23,648 bases of DNA, from the NCBI GenBank assembly GCA_950072225.1, contig CATMOP010000002.1, forward strand, positions 1-23,648, written 5' to 3'. This document shows, one piece after another, positions 1 to 8,115 of this stretch. The notes beneath the pieces were generated by a model, which saw only the letters and a list, made by a program, of their open reading frames with translations, was not told where the DNA came from and did no database searches. Each line of letters starts with the position of its first letter. The first letter of the stretch is position 1. The position numbers and the translations under genes were made by a program. Origin of the DNA: an uncultured Nitrospina sp. (GTDB lineage: Bacteria > Nitrospinota > Nitrospinia > Nitrospinales > VA-1).

Positions 1-893
1 TTAGGAAGGGACTGCGCACAACGAAAGCCAATATAGTTAAAAACTTCGTTTATAATCTGGCCATAGGTAGTCACTTTAGGGAAAACTTTGTTTTTGGGAT
101 GCAACCAGACCCGGTTGGTGATACGCAAGGCACCGGCAGAGGAGTTAAAGGAACCACCCCGCACAACTTTTGAATCTCCTGTCTCTGGCCCCTGGGGATT
201 GTTTTTCGAGCGAATTTTATAATAAGGTTCATACCAGTCGTTGACCCACTCCCAGACATTCCCCATCATGTCATAAACTCCATACTGGTTAGGAGCTGTA
301 TTGCCAACGGGATGTGTCGTTTTCTCCGAATTATCTTCAAACCACGTATAATTGCCGTGCACCATATTCCCCCAGAAATAGCGGGTCTTCGCACCTCCCC
401 GCGCCGCATATTCCCATTCCGCTTCGGAAGGTAAGCGACAGGCACCTGTCGATTTTTGGATAAATTTCTGCACATCCAGAAAGTTGACTTGCTCAACAGG
501 CAGGTCAGCTCCACTGAATTTGGAGGGCATAAATCCCATCAGCTTTTCCCAACGCGCCTGGGTCACTTCATATTTATCCAGATAGAAATCATCTACACAA
601 ACTTCATGCTCCGGTTTCTCGTCTTCCTGGGCATAGTCATTTCCCATGATAAAGCACCCACCTTTTATGAAAACCATCCCTTCGGGGGCTTTGCTGGCTT
701 TTACCTGATCTTCAGGAGAAAGTAGAACCGGTACCACCCGCTCAATAGGGATAGGGGATGGGTCTTCCGTTACCTCTGGCAATTCGGAAAAGCTGGGATG
801 GATTTCCTGATGGGCCTGGTCTTCGGCTTTTTCGGAGCAAGCAGAAACCAGAGAAATAATACTGATAATAATGAAAAATTTAAAAAAACACAT
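1..893 (-). CDS. SUMF1-fold (formylglycine-generating-enzyme-like) lipoprotein, 3' end cut by window
   Basis: Reads open from an ATG at 893 to the window edge (297 codons). The N-terminus is a lipoprotein signal: hydrophobic residues 6-18, then lipobox VSAC with Cys19, so it is probably exported and lipid-anchored. A low-complexity linker precedes a SUMF1/FGE-sulfatase domain shown by GGCFIMGN, LDKYEVTQARWE, RLPSEAEWEYAARGG, YGVYDMMGNVWEWVNDW, VVRGGSF and terminal GFRCAQ. GFRCA is normally the end of the fold, so only a few codons are probably missing. True FGE has a catalytic Cys pair shortly after RGGS; here that stretch (RGGSFNSSAGALRITNR) has none, so I infer a structural or binding protein rather than a sulfatase-activating enzyme. 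No strong Shine-Dalgarno is visible. A sigma70-like promoter lies just upstream, and the gene diverges from the TPR lipoprotein. A paralogous stump lies at 11964-12143. Confidence 0.85.
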   Translation of the reverse strand, partial: MCFFKFFIIISIISLVSACSEKAEDQAHQEIHPSFSELPEVTEDPSPIPIERVVPVLLSPEDQVKASKAPEGMVFIKGGCFIMGNDYAQEDEKPEHEVCVDDFYLDKYEVTQARWEKLMGFMPSKFSGADLPVEQVNFLDVQKFIQKSTGACRLPSEAEWEYAARGGAKTRYFWGNMVHGNYTWFEDNSEKTTHPVGNTAPNQYGVYDMMGNVWEWVNDWYEPYYKIRSKNNPQGPETGDSKVVRGGSFNSSAGALRITNRVWLHPKNKVFPKVTTYGQIINEVFNYIGFRCAQSLP

Positions 894-922
894 TGTTTTA
901 GAAGGAGTTGTAAAAAGTTTGC

Positions 923-950
923 ATAATACCATTTTAATAGCGTTTTACAA
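923..950 (-). promoter_or_regulatory. Candidate sigma70 promoter for the SUMF1-fold lipoprotein
   Basis: On the minus strand TTGTAA (950-945) is followed after 16 bp by TATTAT (928-923). A start about 7 bp downstream would give a leader of roughly 20 nt before the ATG at 893. This is pattern matching only. The rest of the 894-1118 gap is AT-rich and shows no gene. Confidence 0.4.
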
Positions 951-1118
951 AAAAAATCTAGACCTCAACTAATCCCCCCCGAATTTTTCTTGAAATAGCC
1001 CTGGAATGAGTTAAAAGGGGTACTTAAACCCCATTCAATCTAAAAAAAGTCTTAAATTTTTCGTCCAAATGCCGATAAATAGAGAAAACGATCTCTTCTT
1101 GTCTGAAGGAGCTGGACT

Positions 1119-3461
1119 TTGCGAATTATAAGACCATTCTGCGTTTATACCCTTTTCGTTATATTTGGGGCAAGTTGCAGTACTCTGGAAACAACCTATC
1201 AGAAAACGCGAAATGCGATGGGGGACCTTGTTTCCATAGCCAAGGAAACCTCTCTTCCGACACTCGAACGGGACGAGTATATCGACCTGCAATTCGCCCG
1301 GCATCAGTTCAACCGAAGAGAATATGCTGTATCGGAGTTTTATATTAAAAAGACGCTGGTCAATGACCCGGATAACCGAGAGGCCATTCAACTTCTGCCT
1401 TGGACCTATTTTTTTCAAAAACGTTTTGATAAGGCGCTAGCGGCTTTCGAACAGGCTCATACCTTATACAAAAAAGACCCAACTCCCTTGCTGGGTATGG
1501 GCTGGTGTTATTTCAGCTTAAAGCATTACCAAAAATCTCTGGAAAGTTTTGAACATGCCGAAAGATTTGCTCCGCATTCCTATGAAGCTCACAAAGGAAA
1601 GGCTTTCATACATCTGGTGCAAAAGCGGAGCCAACTTGCGAAAAAAGAGCTGGAAAAAATTCTTCGTCCTGCCAAGGTAGAAGAGTTGCTGGAAATGTGG
1701 ACAACCTGGAACCAGGCCACCCGGCACTGGGAAATTGTTCCTTCAAACCCCGAATCGAGTTCGATATTTACATTACCGGTTGAGTTTCCCCGATATCGTA
1801 GCCTCCTTCTGGGAATGCCCTTGGAAGATACGGAGTCTTTAGATTCTGCATGGGAAAGCTTTCATCAGGGCAAATACACCAAAGCGGCTGACTTTTTTGA
1901 CGACCTTACTAAAACAAAATTTCCAAACCTGGATGCGATAAATGGCCTGGCCTGGAGCCTTTTGCATGCAAAACAAATCAATAAATCGGAAAAAATATTC
2001 AGGGAGATCCTGGAGATCTACCCGAATTTCTTAGGAGCCTTCAAGGGCCTACAGGAAATCCAGAAAATCAAAAAGCACCAGGCCGTTTATGTCCAATATT
2101 ATATGGATTTAGGAAAATACCAGATCGCAGCAGAGAAACTGGATGAGTTATTGGATCGATACAATGACTGGGCTCATCTTTACAATCAATATGGGAAGGT
2201 TTTTCTTGCCCGTAACGAGTATTACAAAGCTCGAGATTATTTTCTTACAGCTCAGGAGGTTTCCCCTAATAACAGTACCGCCCTACTCGGCCTTGAACAG
2301 GTGCAAAAAAGATTGGACAAACAACTATATAAAGCTGACCAAGCTTTAAAAAAAGGCGACTACAAGAAGGCAACCCTAATTTATCATGATTATGTGACTG
2401 ATGAAGAATGGCCTTCTACTAAATATAATCTGGCCCATGCCTATAACGGGCTGGGCTGGAGCCAGTTCCAGAAAAAACAATATGGGTATGCCATTGACAA
2501 GTTTTTCAAATCCATTGAGCATGAAGATTATGAGGTGTCTTCTGCTAAAGGGCTCGGCCTGTCCTTGTATGCCTTAAAAAATTACCGGGATGCCATCCCC
2601 TATCTGGAAATGGCTTTGAAGTATGACCCCGAAAACAAGAATCTGGCCTACAAGCTGGACTGGAGCGTTCTGAGAAGCGGGTCCAGGGAAAGTTCCCGAA
2701 AGTATTTTGAAAAGATTTTAAAAGACCATCCTCTCCGTGCCTCGCCTTATATGGCTCTCGGTTGGATTCATTACAATTCGAGAAATCCTGATCTAGCAGT
2801 GGAATACTTTCTTAAAGCAATATCTCTGGATCCCGATTTTGCGCTGACACCGGAGTTTTTGGAATTGCTGAAAAAGGAACGTTTTGGCTGGCAGGCATAC
2901 AATTCCCTAGGCTGGACATACTATCAAAAGCAATTGTATGACAAGGCCATGCAAATGTTCAGGATTTCTATTAAAATCCAGCCTAACAAATCCGAAGCCC
3001 GTAAGGGAATGGGTTATGTCTATTTTTGGCAAGAAAAGTATGATTCGGCTATCACCATGTTAGAACAATGTTTGGCTTTAAACCCAGATCCCAACCCTGT
3101 ATTTGAAAGGGTAACAGGTTCCAACGCCATTGCACCCTTCCAGATGCAGACCACAGCGCGAACCAAACTGGGAAGGATCCACTTTATCAAGGATGATATC
3201 CTGATGGCAATCAACCTGTTTAACGAAGAAATCCGCAGGAACCCCAGTCAACCCGATGCCTTTGATGGATTGGGATGGGCTTATCTTAAGCAAGGCCGAT
3301 CCCTGGAGGCCAGATCGGCATTCAACACAGCAATTCAACTGGAACCTCTTAATAATTCAGCACAAAAAGGCTTAAAGGAAGCAAAACAGACTATCACCGA
3401 AAAACGCCTGAAAACCAAAAGCGCTTCCCCTTTTATTTCCTTCCAAACAAGTCCAAATTAG
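1119..3461 (+). CDS. Large TPR-repeat lipoprotein
   Basis: 780 residues from a TTG start, chosen because AAGGAG at 1106-1111 sits 7 nt upstream and because it yields an intact export signal: hydrophobic residues 6-18 ending FGASC, with Cys20 as the likely lipidated residue. The lipobox is slightly atypical (Gly at -3). The rest is almost entirely tetratricopeptide repeats in tandem, recognisable by recurring G-x-x-x-Y and A-x-x-x-F/Y-x-x-A-L patterns, for example ALLGLEQVQ, NGLGWSQFQKKQYGYAIDKF, MALGWIHYNSRNPDLAVEYF, NSLGWTYYQKQLYDKAMQMF and DGLGWAYLKQGRSLEARSAF. The phrase LGW-x-Y/F recurs and gives the repeats a family character. No catalytic domain is seen. Such proteins usually scaffold protein complexes at the outer membrane or periplasm; the partner is unknown. 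It diverges from the SUMF1-fold lipoprotein, which is also predicted to be lipid-anchored. Confidence 0.85.
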   Translation: MRIIRPFCVYTLFVIFGASCSTLETTYQKTRNAMGDLVSIAKETSLPTLERDEYIDLQFARHQFNRREYAVSEFYIKKTLVNDPDNREAIQLLPWTYFFQKRFDKALAAFEQAHTLYKKDPTPLLGMGWCYFSLKHYQKSLESFEHAERFAPHSYEAHKGKAFIHLVQKRSQLAKKELEKILRPAKVEELLEMWTTWNQATRHWEIVPSNPESSSIFTLPVEFPRYRSLLLGMPLEDTESLDSAWESFHQGKYTKAADFFDDLTKTKFPNLDAINGLAWSLLHAKQINKSEKIFREILEIYPNFLGAFKGLQEIQKIKKHQAVYVQYYMDLGKYQIAAEKLDELLDRYNDWAHLYNQYGKVFLARNEYYKARDYFLTAQEVSPNNSTALLGLEQVQKRLDKQLYKADQALKKGDYKKATLIYHDYVTDEEWPSTKYNLAHAYNGLGWSQFQKKQYGYAIDKFFKSIEHEDYEVSSAKGLGLSLYALKNYRDAIPYLEMALKYDPENKNLAYKLDWSVLRSGSRESSRKYFEKILKDHPLRASPYMALGWIHYNSRNPDLAVEYFLKAISLDPDFALTPEFLELLKKERFGWQAYNSLGWTYYQKQLYDKAMQMFRISIKIQPNKSEARKGMGYVYFWQEKYDSAITMLEQCLALNPDPNPVFERVTGSNAIAPFQMQTTARTKLGRIHFIKDDILMAINLFNEEIRRNPSQPDAFDGLGWAYLKQGRSLEARSAFNTAIQLEPLNNSAQKGLKEAKQTITEKRLKTKSASPFISFQTSPN

Positions 3462-3500
3462 CTAATTAACGTTTTATTTACACAATATCAAAACTTTCGA

Positions 3501-3528
3501 TTGACAGCTGACAAGATTTGCTTAAAAT
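3501..3528 (+). promoter_or_regulatory. Orphan near-consensus sigma70 promoter
   Basis: TTGACA (3501-3506, perfect -35) is followed after 16 bp by TAAAAT (3523-3528, 5/6 match to TATAAT). It lies between two convergent genes and points towards the 3' end of acs with no normal-sized gene downstream before the hairpin at 3625-3658. It could drive a short RNA of about 125-140 nt or an antisense transcript into acs. Confidence 0.45.
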
Positions 3529-3624
3529 GGATTGCTATCCCACTGGTTGCAAAAATATTAGAGACTTTCAAAGTTTTTTGGGGGGGAAGAGGAGACCTTT
3601 CTCTTTTCACTGTAGGAGTGAGAA

Positions 3625-3658
3625 ATCATGGAGTTGAATCTTGATTCGACTCCATGAT
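3625..3658. terminator. Long hairpin between convergent genes, likely bidirectional terminator
   Basis: Two 16-nt arms (3625-3640 and 3643-3658) are complementary except for one G-T wobble, separated by only 2 nt, so the apical pairs would open to form a loop. The flanking T runs are imperfect: TTTCT follows directly on the minus strand, and CTTTTTG lies about 12 nt downstream on the plus strand. The position between the TPR gene (+) and acs (-) suggests transcription termination from both sides. A nine-codon ATG reading frame with GGAG 9-10 nt upstream starts inside the hairpin at 3628; I regard it as chance. Confidence 0.55.
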
Positions 3659-3679
3659 CCCGGTTGCCTGCTTTTTGTC

Positions 3680-5665
3680 CTATCTTTCCTTAGAAAACAT
3701 TTCCAAGTAAGAAGACTTGAGATTATCTACAACGGATGGGTCTGCTAAAGTCGAGATATCTCCTAATTGATCGGCTTCATTGGCAGCGATTTTTCTCAAA
3801 ATACGTCGCATGATTTTTCCTGAGCGGGTTTTTGGAAGCGCTGGAGCCCATTGTATGATATCCGGTGCGGCAATCGGCCCAATTTCTTTTCGTACAAACT
3901 GTACCAGTGTTTTCTTTAACGTTTCATCCGGTTGCACTCCATCCATAAGGGAAACATAGGCATAGATTCCCTGCCCTTTTATTTCATGGGGAAATCCTAC
4001 CACTGCGGCTTCCGCCACATTTTCATTAAGAACAAGAGCTGATTCCACTTCAGCAGTTCCGATTCTATGGCCGGCTACATTGATAACATCATCAACCCTA
4101 CCAGTGATCCAATAATAACCGTCTTCATCCCGACGGCAACCGTCACCGGTGAAATAATAACCGGGATAAAGCTTAAAATAGGTTTCCTCAAAACGTTCAT
4201 GATCGCCATAAATTGTTCTCATTTGACCCGGCCAGGGTTCAGAAATCGCCAGCACCCCTGTTACCCCGTTGCCTTCAAGTGTCTTACCGGTTTCCGCCTC
4301 AATCACTACGGGTTTTACACCAAAAAAAGGCAGGGTTGCCGAACCCGGTTTAGCTGGAGTACAACCGGGCAGAGGGGTAATCAAAATGCCACCGGTTTCC
4401 GTCTGCCACCAGGTATCTACGATAGGACAATTCCCCTTTCCTATGTTTTTATAATACCAACGCCATGCTTCCGGATTAATCGGTTCGCCAACCGTCCCCA
4501 AAATCCTTAAACTCGACAAGTCATATTTGGCAGGTGTTTCATCACCATGAGACATGAGCGCACGAATCGCCGTCGGGGCAGTATAAAATTGGGTGACTTT
4601 AAGCCGGTCCACAACATCCCAAAATCTTCCCGCGTCCGGATAAGTGGGAATACCTTCGAACATAACCGTTGTCGCTCCATTGGCCAACGGCCCATAAATG
4701 ATATATGAGTGACCTGTGACCCAGCCAATATCCGCCGTACACCACCAGATATCACCGTCCTGATAATCAAAAATGTATTTGTGAGTTAGAGCTGTGTAGA
4801 CCATGTATCCGCCCACACTATGCTGGACCCCTTTGGGTTTTCCTGTTGAGCCGGAAGTATAGAGAATAAACAGGGGGTCCTCCGAAGACATGACTTCAGC
4901 CTCACAAACAGGATCGGCATTTTGCGTTTCTTCATGCCACCAGGTATCCCGACCCGATTGCATTTGCACGGAAACCTTTTCCCCCACTCTCTGGGACACA
5001 ATGCAGGTTTTAACGACTACGCCTGCCTTTTCGGCCAACTGCATAGCTTCATCGGCATTGGGTTTTAAAGGGACCGATTTCGCACCACGAAATCCTCCAT
5101 CCGTGGTAATGAGAACGGTGCAGGTGGAATCTACAATTCGATCCGCCAGGGCTATTGGCGAAAAACCGCCAAAAACGATAGAGTGAATCGCCCCTACCCT
5201 CGCGCAAGCCAGCATGGCAATAGCCAATTCCATCACCATGGGCATATAAATAGAGATGCGATCGCCCTTTTTTACCCCGTGGCGTTTTAGAATATTGGAA
5301 AATTTACAAACTTCTTCATGCAGTTGGCGGTATGTTAATTTCTGGTTCTCACCGGGTTCGTTCCCTTCCCATAAAATAGCCGTCTGGTTTCCCCGTTTTT
5401 CCAAATGGCGATCCAGGCAATTGACCGTAATATTGGTTTCTGCCCCTTTGAACCATTCGATGTGTATGTTCCCGTTTTTGATATTGTAATTGTAGTCACG
5501 CACCTGATCCCATTTCTTAAACCAGGTGAACTTTTCCGCCTCATCCGCCCAAAACTTTTCCGGTTCAAGGATGGAACGCTCATACATTTCCCGGTATTGT
5601 TCCATGTTTTGGATCAATGCTTTTGCGGAAACGGACTCCGGAGGATGATAGATTTCCTCACTCAT
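3680..5665 (-). CDS. acs: Acetyl-CoA synthetase (AMP-forming)
   Basis: 661 residues, close to the usual ~650 of Acs. It makes acetyl-CoA from acetate, ATP and CoA through acetyl-AMP in the cytoplasm. Visible motifs: the P-loop-like YTSGSTGKPKG (269-279), DTWWQTETGG (417-426) including the Trp that limits the acyl pocket to acetate, YFTGDG (504-509), GRVDDVINVAGHRIGTAEVE (522-541), and the C-terminal SGKIMRR (615-621), where Lys617 is the catalytic lysine that protein acetyltransferases modify in well-studied homologues. The start ATG has GGAG about 7 nt upstream. A DUF1566 gene ends 38 bp upstream on the same strand, so the two may share a transcript. A hairpin (5678-5695) lies in the leader immediately before the Shine-Dalgarno. 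No regulator or acetyltransferase gene is adjacent. Confidence 0.97.
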   Translation of the reverse strand: MSEEIYHPPESVSAKALIQNMEQYREMYERSILEPEKFWADEAEKFTWFKKWDQVRDYNYNIKNGNIHIEWFKGAETNITVNCLDRHLEKRGNQTAILWEGNEPGENQKLTYRQLHEEVCKFSNILKRHGVKKGDRISIYMPMVMELAIAMLACARVGAIHSIVFGGFSPIALADRIVDSTCTVLITTDGGFRGAKSVPLKPNADEAMQLAEKAGVVVKTCIVSQRVGEKVSVQMQSGRDTWWHEETQNADPVCEAEVMSSEDPLFILYTSGSTGKPKGVQHSVGGYMVYTALTHKYIFDYQDGDIWWCTADIGWVTGHSYIIYGPLANGATTVMFEGIPTYPDAGRFWDVVDRLKVTQFYTAPTAIRALMSHGDETPAKYDLSSLRILGTVGEPINPEAWRWYYKNIGKGNCPIVDTWWQTETGGILITPLPGCTPAKPGSATLPFFGVKPVVIEAETGKTLEGNGVTGVLAISEPWPGQMRTIYGDHERFEETYFKLYPGYYFTGDGCRRDEDGYYWITGRVDDVINVAGHRIGTAEVESALVLNENVAEAAVVGFPHEIKGQGIYAYVSLMDGVQPDETLKKTLVQFVRKEIGPIAAPDIIQWAPALPKTRSGKIMRRILRKIAANEADQLGDISTLADPSVVDNLKSSYLEMFSKER

Positions 5666-5677
5666 ATTTTTTCTCCA

Positions 5678-5695
5678 ACCGTTAAAAAAAACGGT
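5678..5695 (-). other. Hairpin in the acs leader
   Basis: ACCGTT and AACGGT (6-bp perfect stem) flank a 6-nt homopolymer loop between the DUF1566 stop and acs, ending next to the acs Shine-Dalgarno. On the plus strand it is followed by a T run and looks like a weak terminator; on the gene strand it is not. It could modulate ribosome access to acs or be incidental. Confidence 0.3.
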
Positions 5696-5703
5696 ATATT
5701 TTT

Positions 5704-6135
5704 TTAAAGGGACCGGACAGCCCTGGCCGCTTCGGTCAAGGTCCAGAGTCCCTCAGGATGGCTGAACTCTCCATCGCGGATATTTAACACCCATGTGCGC
5801 ATCCGGCCAGTCACCTGTTGCGCGATCATGGAAAACCCTCCCCCGGAGGCGAAATGATCGCTGATGTAAATAGTCTTGCCAAACTGGTCCGTATTTTCAA
5901 ATTTTTTATCAAACAGGGTCAACATTTCATCTTTTTCGGGTAGCCGCCAATTATCATATCCGGCATATTTTTTTTCTCTTAATTCACGCACATAATCGCC
6001 GCTATCCTGATAATTGACCCATTTCTTCAAATCATTCATGCTATCGGTCTTGCACCACATCAAACCCTGCGCCTTGCAGGTGACCGTACCATCGCCATTA
6101 TCGATAAAAATATTTTCAGCGTTATCACTACTCAT
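5704..6135 (-). CDS. DUF1566 (Lcl C-terminal-like) domain protein
   Basis: A small single-domain protein of 143 residues from the ATG at 6135; an in-frame ATG at 6183 would add 16 residues (ILYLNFKFSNEFYNI) that do not look like part of the domain. DUF1566 hallmarks are clear: FIDNGDGTVTCKAQGLMW near the N-terminus, then GYDNWRLPEKDEMLTLFD, and a C-terminal Gly/Arg-rich strand region ending EAARAVRSL. The family's C-type-lectin-like fold is common in bacterial surface or exported proteins, but no signal peptide is visible here. Neither start has a convincing Shine-Dalgarno. On the minus strand TTGATA (6202-6197) and TACTTT (6179-6174) with 17-bp spacing could be a weak promoter, which would favour the shorter start. 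It precedes acs by 38 bp. Function unknown. Confidence 0.75.
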   Translation of the reverse strand: MSSDNAENIFIDNGDGTVTCKAQGLMWCKTDSMNDLKKWVNYQDSGDYVRELREKKYAGYDNWRLPEKDEMLTLFDKKFENTDQFGKTIYISDHFASGGGFSMIAQQVTGRMRTWVLNIRDGEFSHPEGLWTLTEAARAVRSL

Positions 6136-6214
6136 AATGTTATAAAATTCATTTGAGAATTTAAAATTAAGATAAAGTATCATTTCAGCGATTTTTTATC
6201 AAAGGTTCTTGGCT

Positions 6215-6646
6215 ATGTCTCAAACTCCATTACAGCAGAAAAAGGTTTTACTGACTCATTTGGACTGGAACCTGCAAAGGTTGGATGAAGTCTTAAAACA
6301 AGGAAGTACCGATTATTTCAAGAGTGCCGCCCTGCAACGGTTTGGACATACTTATACCATGGCTATGAAGAGCATTCGCGGTTTTGTGGAGTCTGAAGTG
6401 GTAACCGATGATGAGCAATGTATTGCATTGGCAATACAAAACCGCTGGACTGAAGACCAACCTCAATGGGCAGAAATGATCGCAGACTACAAACGCGTCA
6501 ATCAAAAACCCACTGAACAGGAAACAGAAGCCATATACCAGAAACTCCCCGGCTACCTGCAAGCCTTCAAAAACCTATATTCACTACTAGGCGTAGGGCC
6601 AACTGGCAATAGCTTTTATGAGCGAACAATGGGTTGCTCGGCTTGA
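6215..6646 (+). CDS. HI0074-like (nucleotidyltransferase substrate-binding type) helical protein, orphan
   Basis: 143 residues from the ATG at 6215, chosen because AAAGG lies 9 nt upstream; an in-frame TTG at 6209 is too close to that site. The sequence is all-helical, with a core (ALQRFGHTYTMAMKSIRGFV, then a conserved W-x-E-M-I-x-D segment and a C-terminal ETEAIYQKLPGYLQAFKNLY helix) resembling the HI0074/HEPN-like four-helix family, which pairs with a minimal MNT-type nucleotidyltransferase (HI0073 type) in toxin-antitoxin-like operons. No nucleotidyltransferase gene is adjacent. The usual D-R-N segment is replaced by DYKRVNQKP, so activity and partner are uncertain. The last residues (about ERTMGCSA) and the stop come from repeat-family DNA also found upstream of nuoE, suggesting the original 3' end was replaced. 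Confidence 0.65.
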   Translation: MSQTPLQQKKVLLTHLDWNLQRLDEVLKQGSTDYFKSAALQRFGHTYTMAMKSIRGFVESEVVTDDEQCIALAIQNRWTEDQPQWAEMIADYKRVNQKPTEQETEAIYQKLPGYLQAFKNLYSLLGVGPTGNSFYERTMGCSA

Positions 6647-6780
6647 GGAGTTCTTGCTATCTGCCTCCCTCGCTAGAGGGCGGCCAGCGGCCGGGGGCAG
6701 ATTTCAATAGCTTTCGCTGGCAAGCAGGAGGTATAAGCGGCTTAACGAGTCATTGCCCATTTGTATCCCTCGCTAGAGGG
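6637..6780. repeat. Extragenic repeat cluster with paired 14-bp hairpins
   Basis: The 14-mer CCCTCGCTAGAGGG (5-bp stem, GCTA loop) occurs at 6667-6680 and 6767-6780, exactly 100 bp apart. The 29 nt at 6637-6665 match 14280-14308 upstream of nuoE at 23 of 29 positions, including TTGCTATCTGCC. The string CAATAGCTTT at 6705-6714 recurs at 6607-6616 and 11454-11463. The cluster begins inside the 3' end of the HI0074-like gene and ends just before the polyferredoxin start. Confidence 0.65.
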
Positions 6781-6792
6781 CCGGAATCAATT

Positions 6793-8115
6793 ATGAAGTT
6801 TAGACATAACCTCGCAAAAGAGACCTTTAAAGGTAAAAAGAAGAACACCGAACGGGGTGTTGAAGATCTAATCGATCCAGACCAACGCGGAAACCAGTCC
6901 AGCGCTGAGGTGGAAACGAACATCTTGAGCCTGGACAAAGAAACCATTACCCCAGAACCGGTCGCGGAAGAACCCAGGGAGATGTCCCGCCGGGATATTT
7001 TTTCGTTCGGCAACTTCCTCGATTTCGGCACAGCGGTGGAGGATGAAGCGCAAAAATCTGCTGAAAAGGTTCCCCAAAAACAGTTAGAGGATGAGGAAGA
7101 TGAGAAACCCGAGGTTTCTGCTGATTCGGAACCTGCCGAAGGGGTCGACGGAGTCGAAGCGGTCGAAGAAGTCGAAAAAATTGAAGAGTCCGAACCGAAA
7201 AAAGGATTTTTCAAACGACTGATATCGAAATTCAAATCAGACCCGGAGGAAAAGCTTTCGCTGCAATCGGAACCGGAAACCCAACCGGAATCGGCGGAAG
7301 GACCTGTCGAAAAACCTGTCGAGGAATCCATCGAGACATCGGCAGAGCTCGGCAACAATATCTTTGAGATTGAGGAGGCCGAAGACCCGGAATACGACCG
7401 CCGCAATTTATTACGGCAGGGCGTCCACTTTTTCGCCAAACCCGCCGTTGATAAAGTCCAGAGTAAAATTGACGGCATCAACAAAGTGATGGACAAGATC
7501 ACCAAACGGGTTCCCCTGTTGAGGCCGCCGGGCGCGATTTCTGAGAGGCAGTTTTTGCAAGCTTGTTCCCATTGCGATGAATGCATCCACGCCTGCCCAA
7601 AAGATGCCATCCTGCGTGCACCCAAGAAAATGGGGTTCCTCGTTTTCAACACACCCTATATTGACCCCATGCGCAACCCTTGCGTGATGTGCACCGACCT
7701 GCCCTGCATCTCGGCCTGCCCCGATAAGGCTCTACTTCCGGTGCAGGAGCTTAGTGACGTAAACATGGGCTACGCCATTTTAGATAAGAAAAAATGTCAG
7801 GCCTACGGCGACACGTTTTGCCAGCAATGCGTGATCGACTGCCCAGTTCCGGGAGCGATTTACCAGGTGGATGACAAACCGATCATCGATAAAAATATCT
7901 GCACCGGTTGCGGAGTCTGTATGCGCTCATGCAGTACAGTCAATATTCCCCTGGCCATCAAGATCAAGCCGCAGATGGTGATCGAAGCTCAGCTTCACAA
8001 AAAACGCAAGGAACAGGAGTTGGCCCGCATCGAAGCGGAACAAAGGGCGGCAAAGCAGAAAGAAATCCTCCTCAGCCAGGATAGTGAGGAAACCTCAGAA
8101 GACCCGGAACCTTGA
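6793..8115 (+). CDS. MauM/NapG-type polyferredoxin with long acidic N-terminal region
   Basis: 440 residues from the ATG at 6793; upstream in-frame codons fall in repeat DNA. Residues ~20-200 are low-complexity, very rich in Glu, Ser and Pro. Residues ~240-385 form the ferredoxin part: LLRPPGAISERQF, typical of MauM/NapG proteins, precedes four cysteine clusters at C258-261-264-268, C297-300-305-309, C335-343-346-350 and C370-373-376-380, consistent with four [4Fe-4S] centres. A charged coiled-coil-like tail (400-425) follows. Two RR motifs, SRRDIFSFG (65-73) and DRRNLLRQG (202-210), resemble the N-termini of NapF/NapG, but both are internal, so Tat export is not supported and cytoplasmic location is likely. 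No nitrate reductase or quinol oxidase genes are adjacent. Expected role: electron transfer between unidentified partners. Shine-Dalgarno is weak (AGAGGG from the repeat, about 11 nt upstream). Confidence 0.75.
   Translation: MKFRHNLAKETFKGKKKNTERGVEDLIDPDQRGNQSSAEVETNILSLDKETITPEPVAEEPREMSRRDIFSFGNFLDFGTAVEDEAQKSAEKVPQKQLEDEEDEKPEVSADSEPAEGVDGVEAVEEVEKIEESEPKKGFFKRLISKFKSDPEEKLSLQSEPETQPESAEGPVEKPVEESIETSAELGNNIFEIEEAEDPEYDRRNLLRQGVHFFAKPAVDKVQSKIDGINKVMDKITKRVPLLRPPGAISERQFLQACSHCDECIHACPKDAILRAPKKMGFLVFNTPYIDPMRNPCVMCTDLPCISACPDKALLPVQELSDVNMGYAILDKKKCQAYGDTFCQQCVIDCPVPGAIYQVDDKPIIDKNICTGCGVCMRSCSTVNIPLAIKIKPQMVIEAQLHKKRKEQELARIEAEQRAAKQKEILLSQDSEETSEDPEP

Noticed and set aside
1035..1418. 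127-codon minus-strand open frame near the TPR gene start
   Set aside because: Overlaps the well-supported TPR lipoprotein start and has no family features.
3628..3657. Nine-codon ATG frame with a good ribosome site inside the 3625 hairpin
   Set aside because: Too short to support, and the hairpin itself explains the sequence; noted only in case a transcript from 3501 is confirmed.
6750..7652. 300-codon Ser-rich open frame on the minus strand
   Set aside because: It is antisense to the Glu/Ser-rich part of the polyferredoxin; biased codons there suppress stops on the other strand. No motif or ribosome site.
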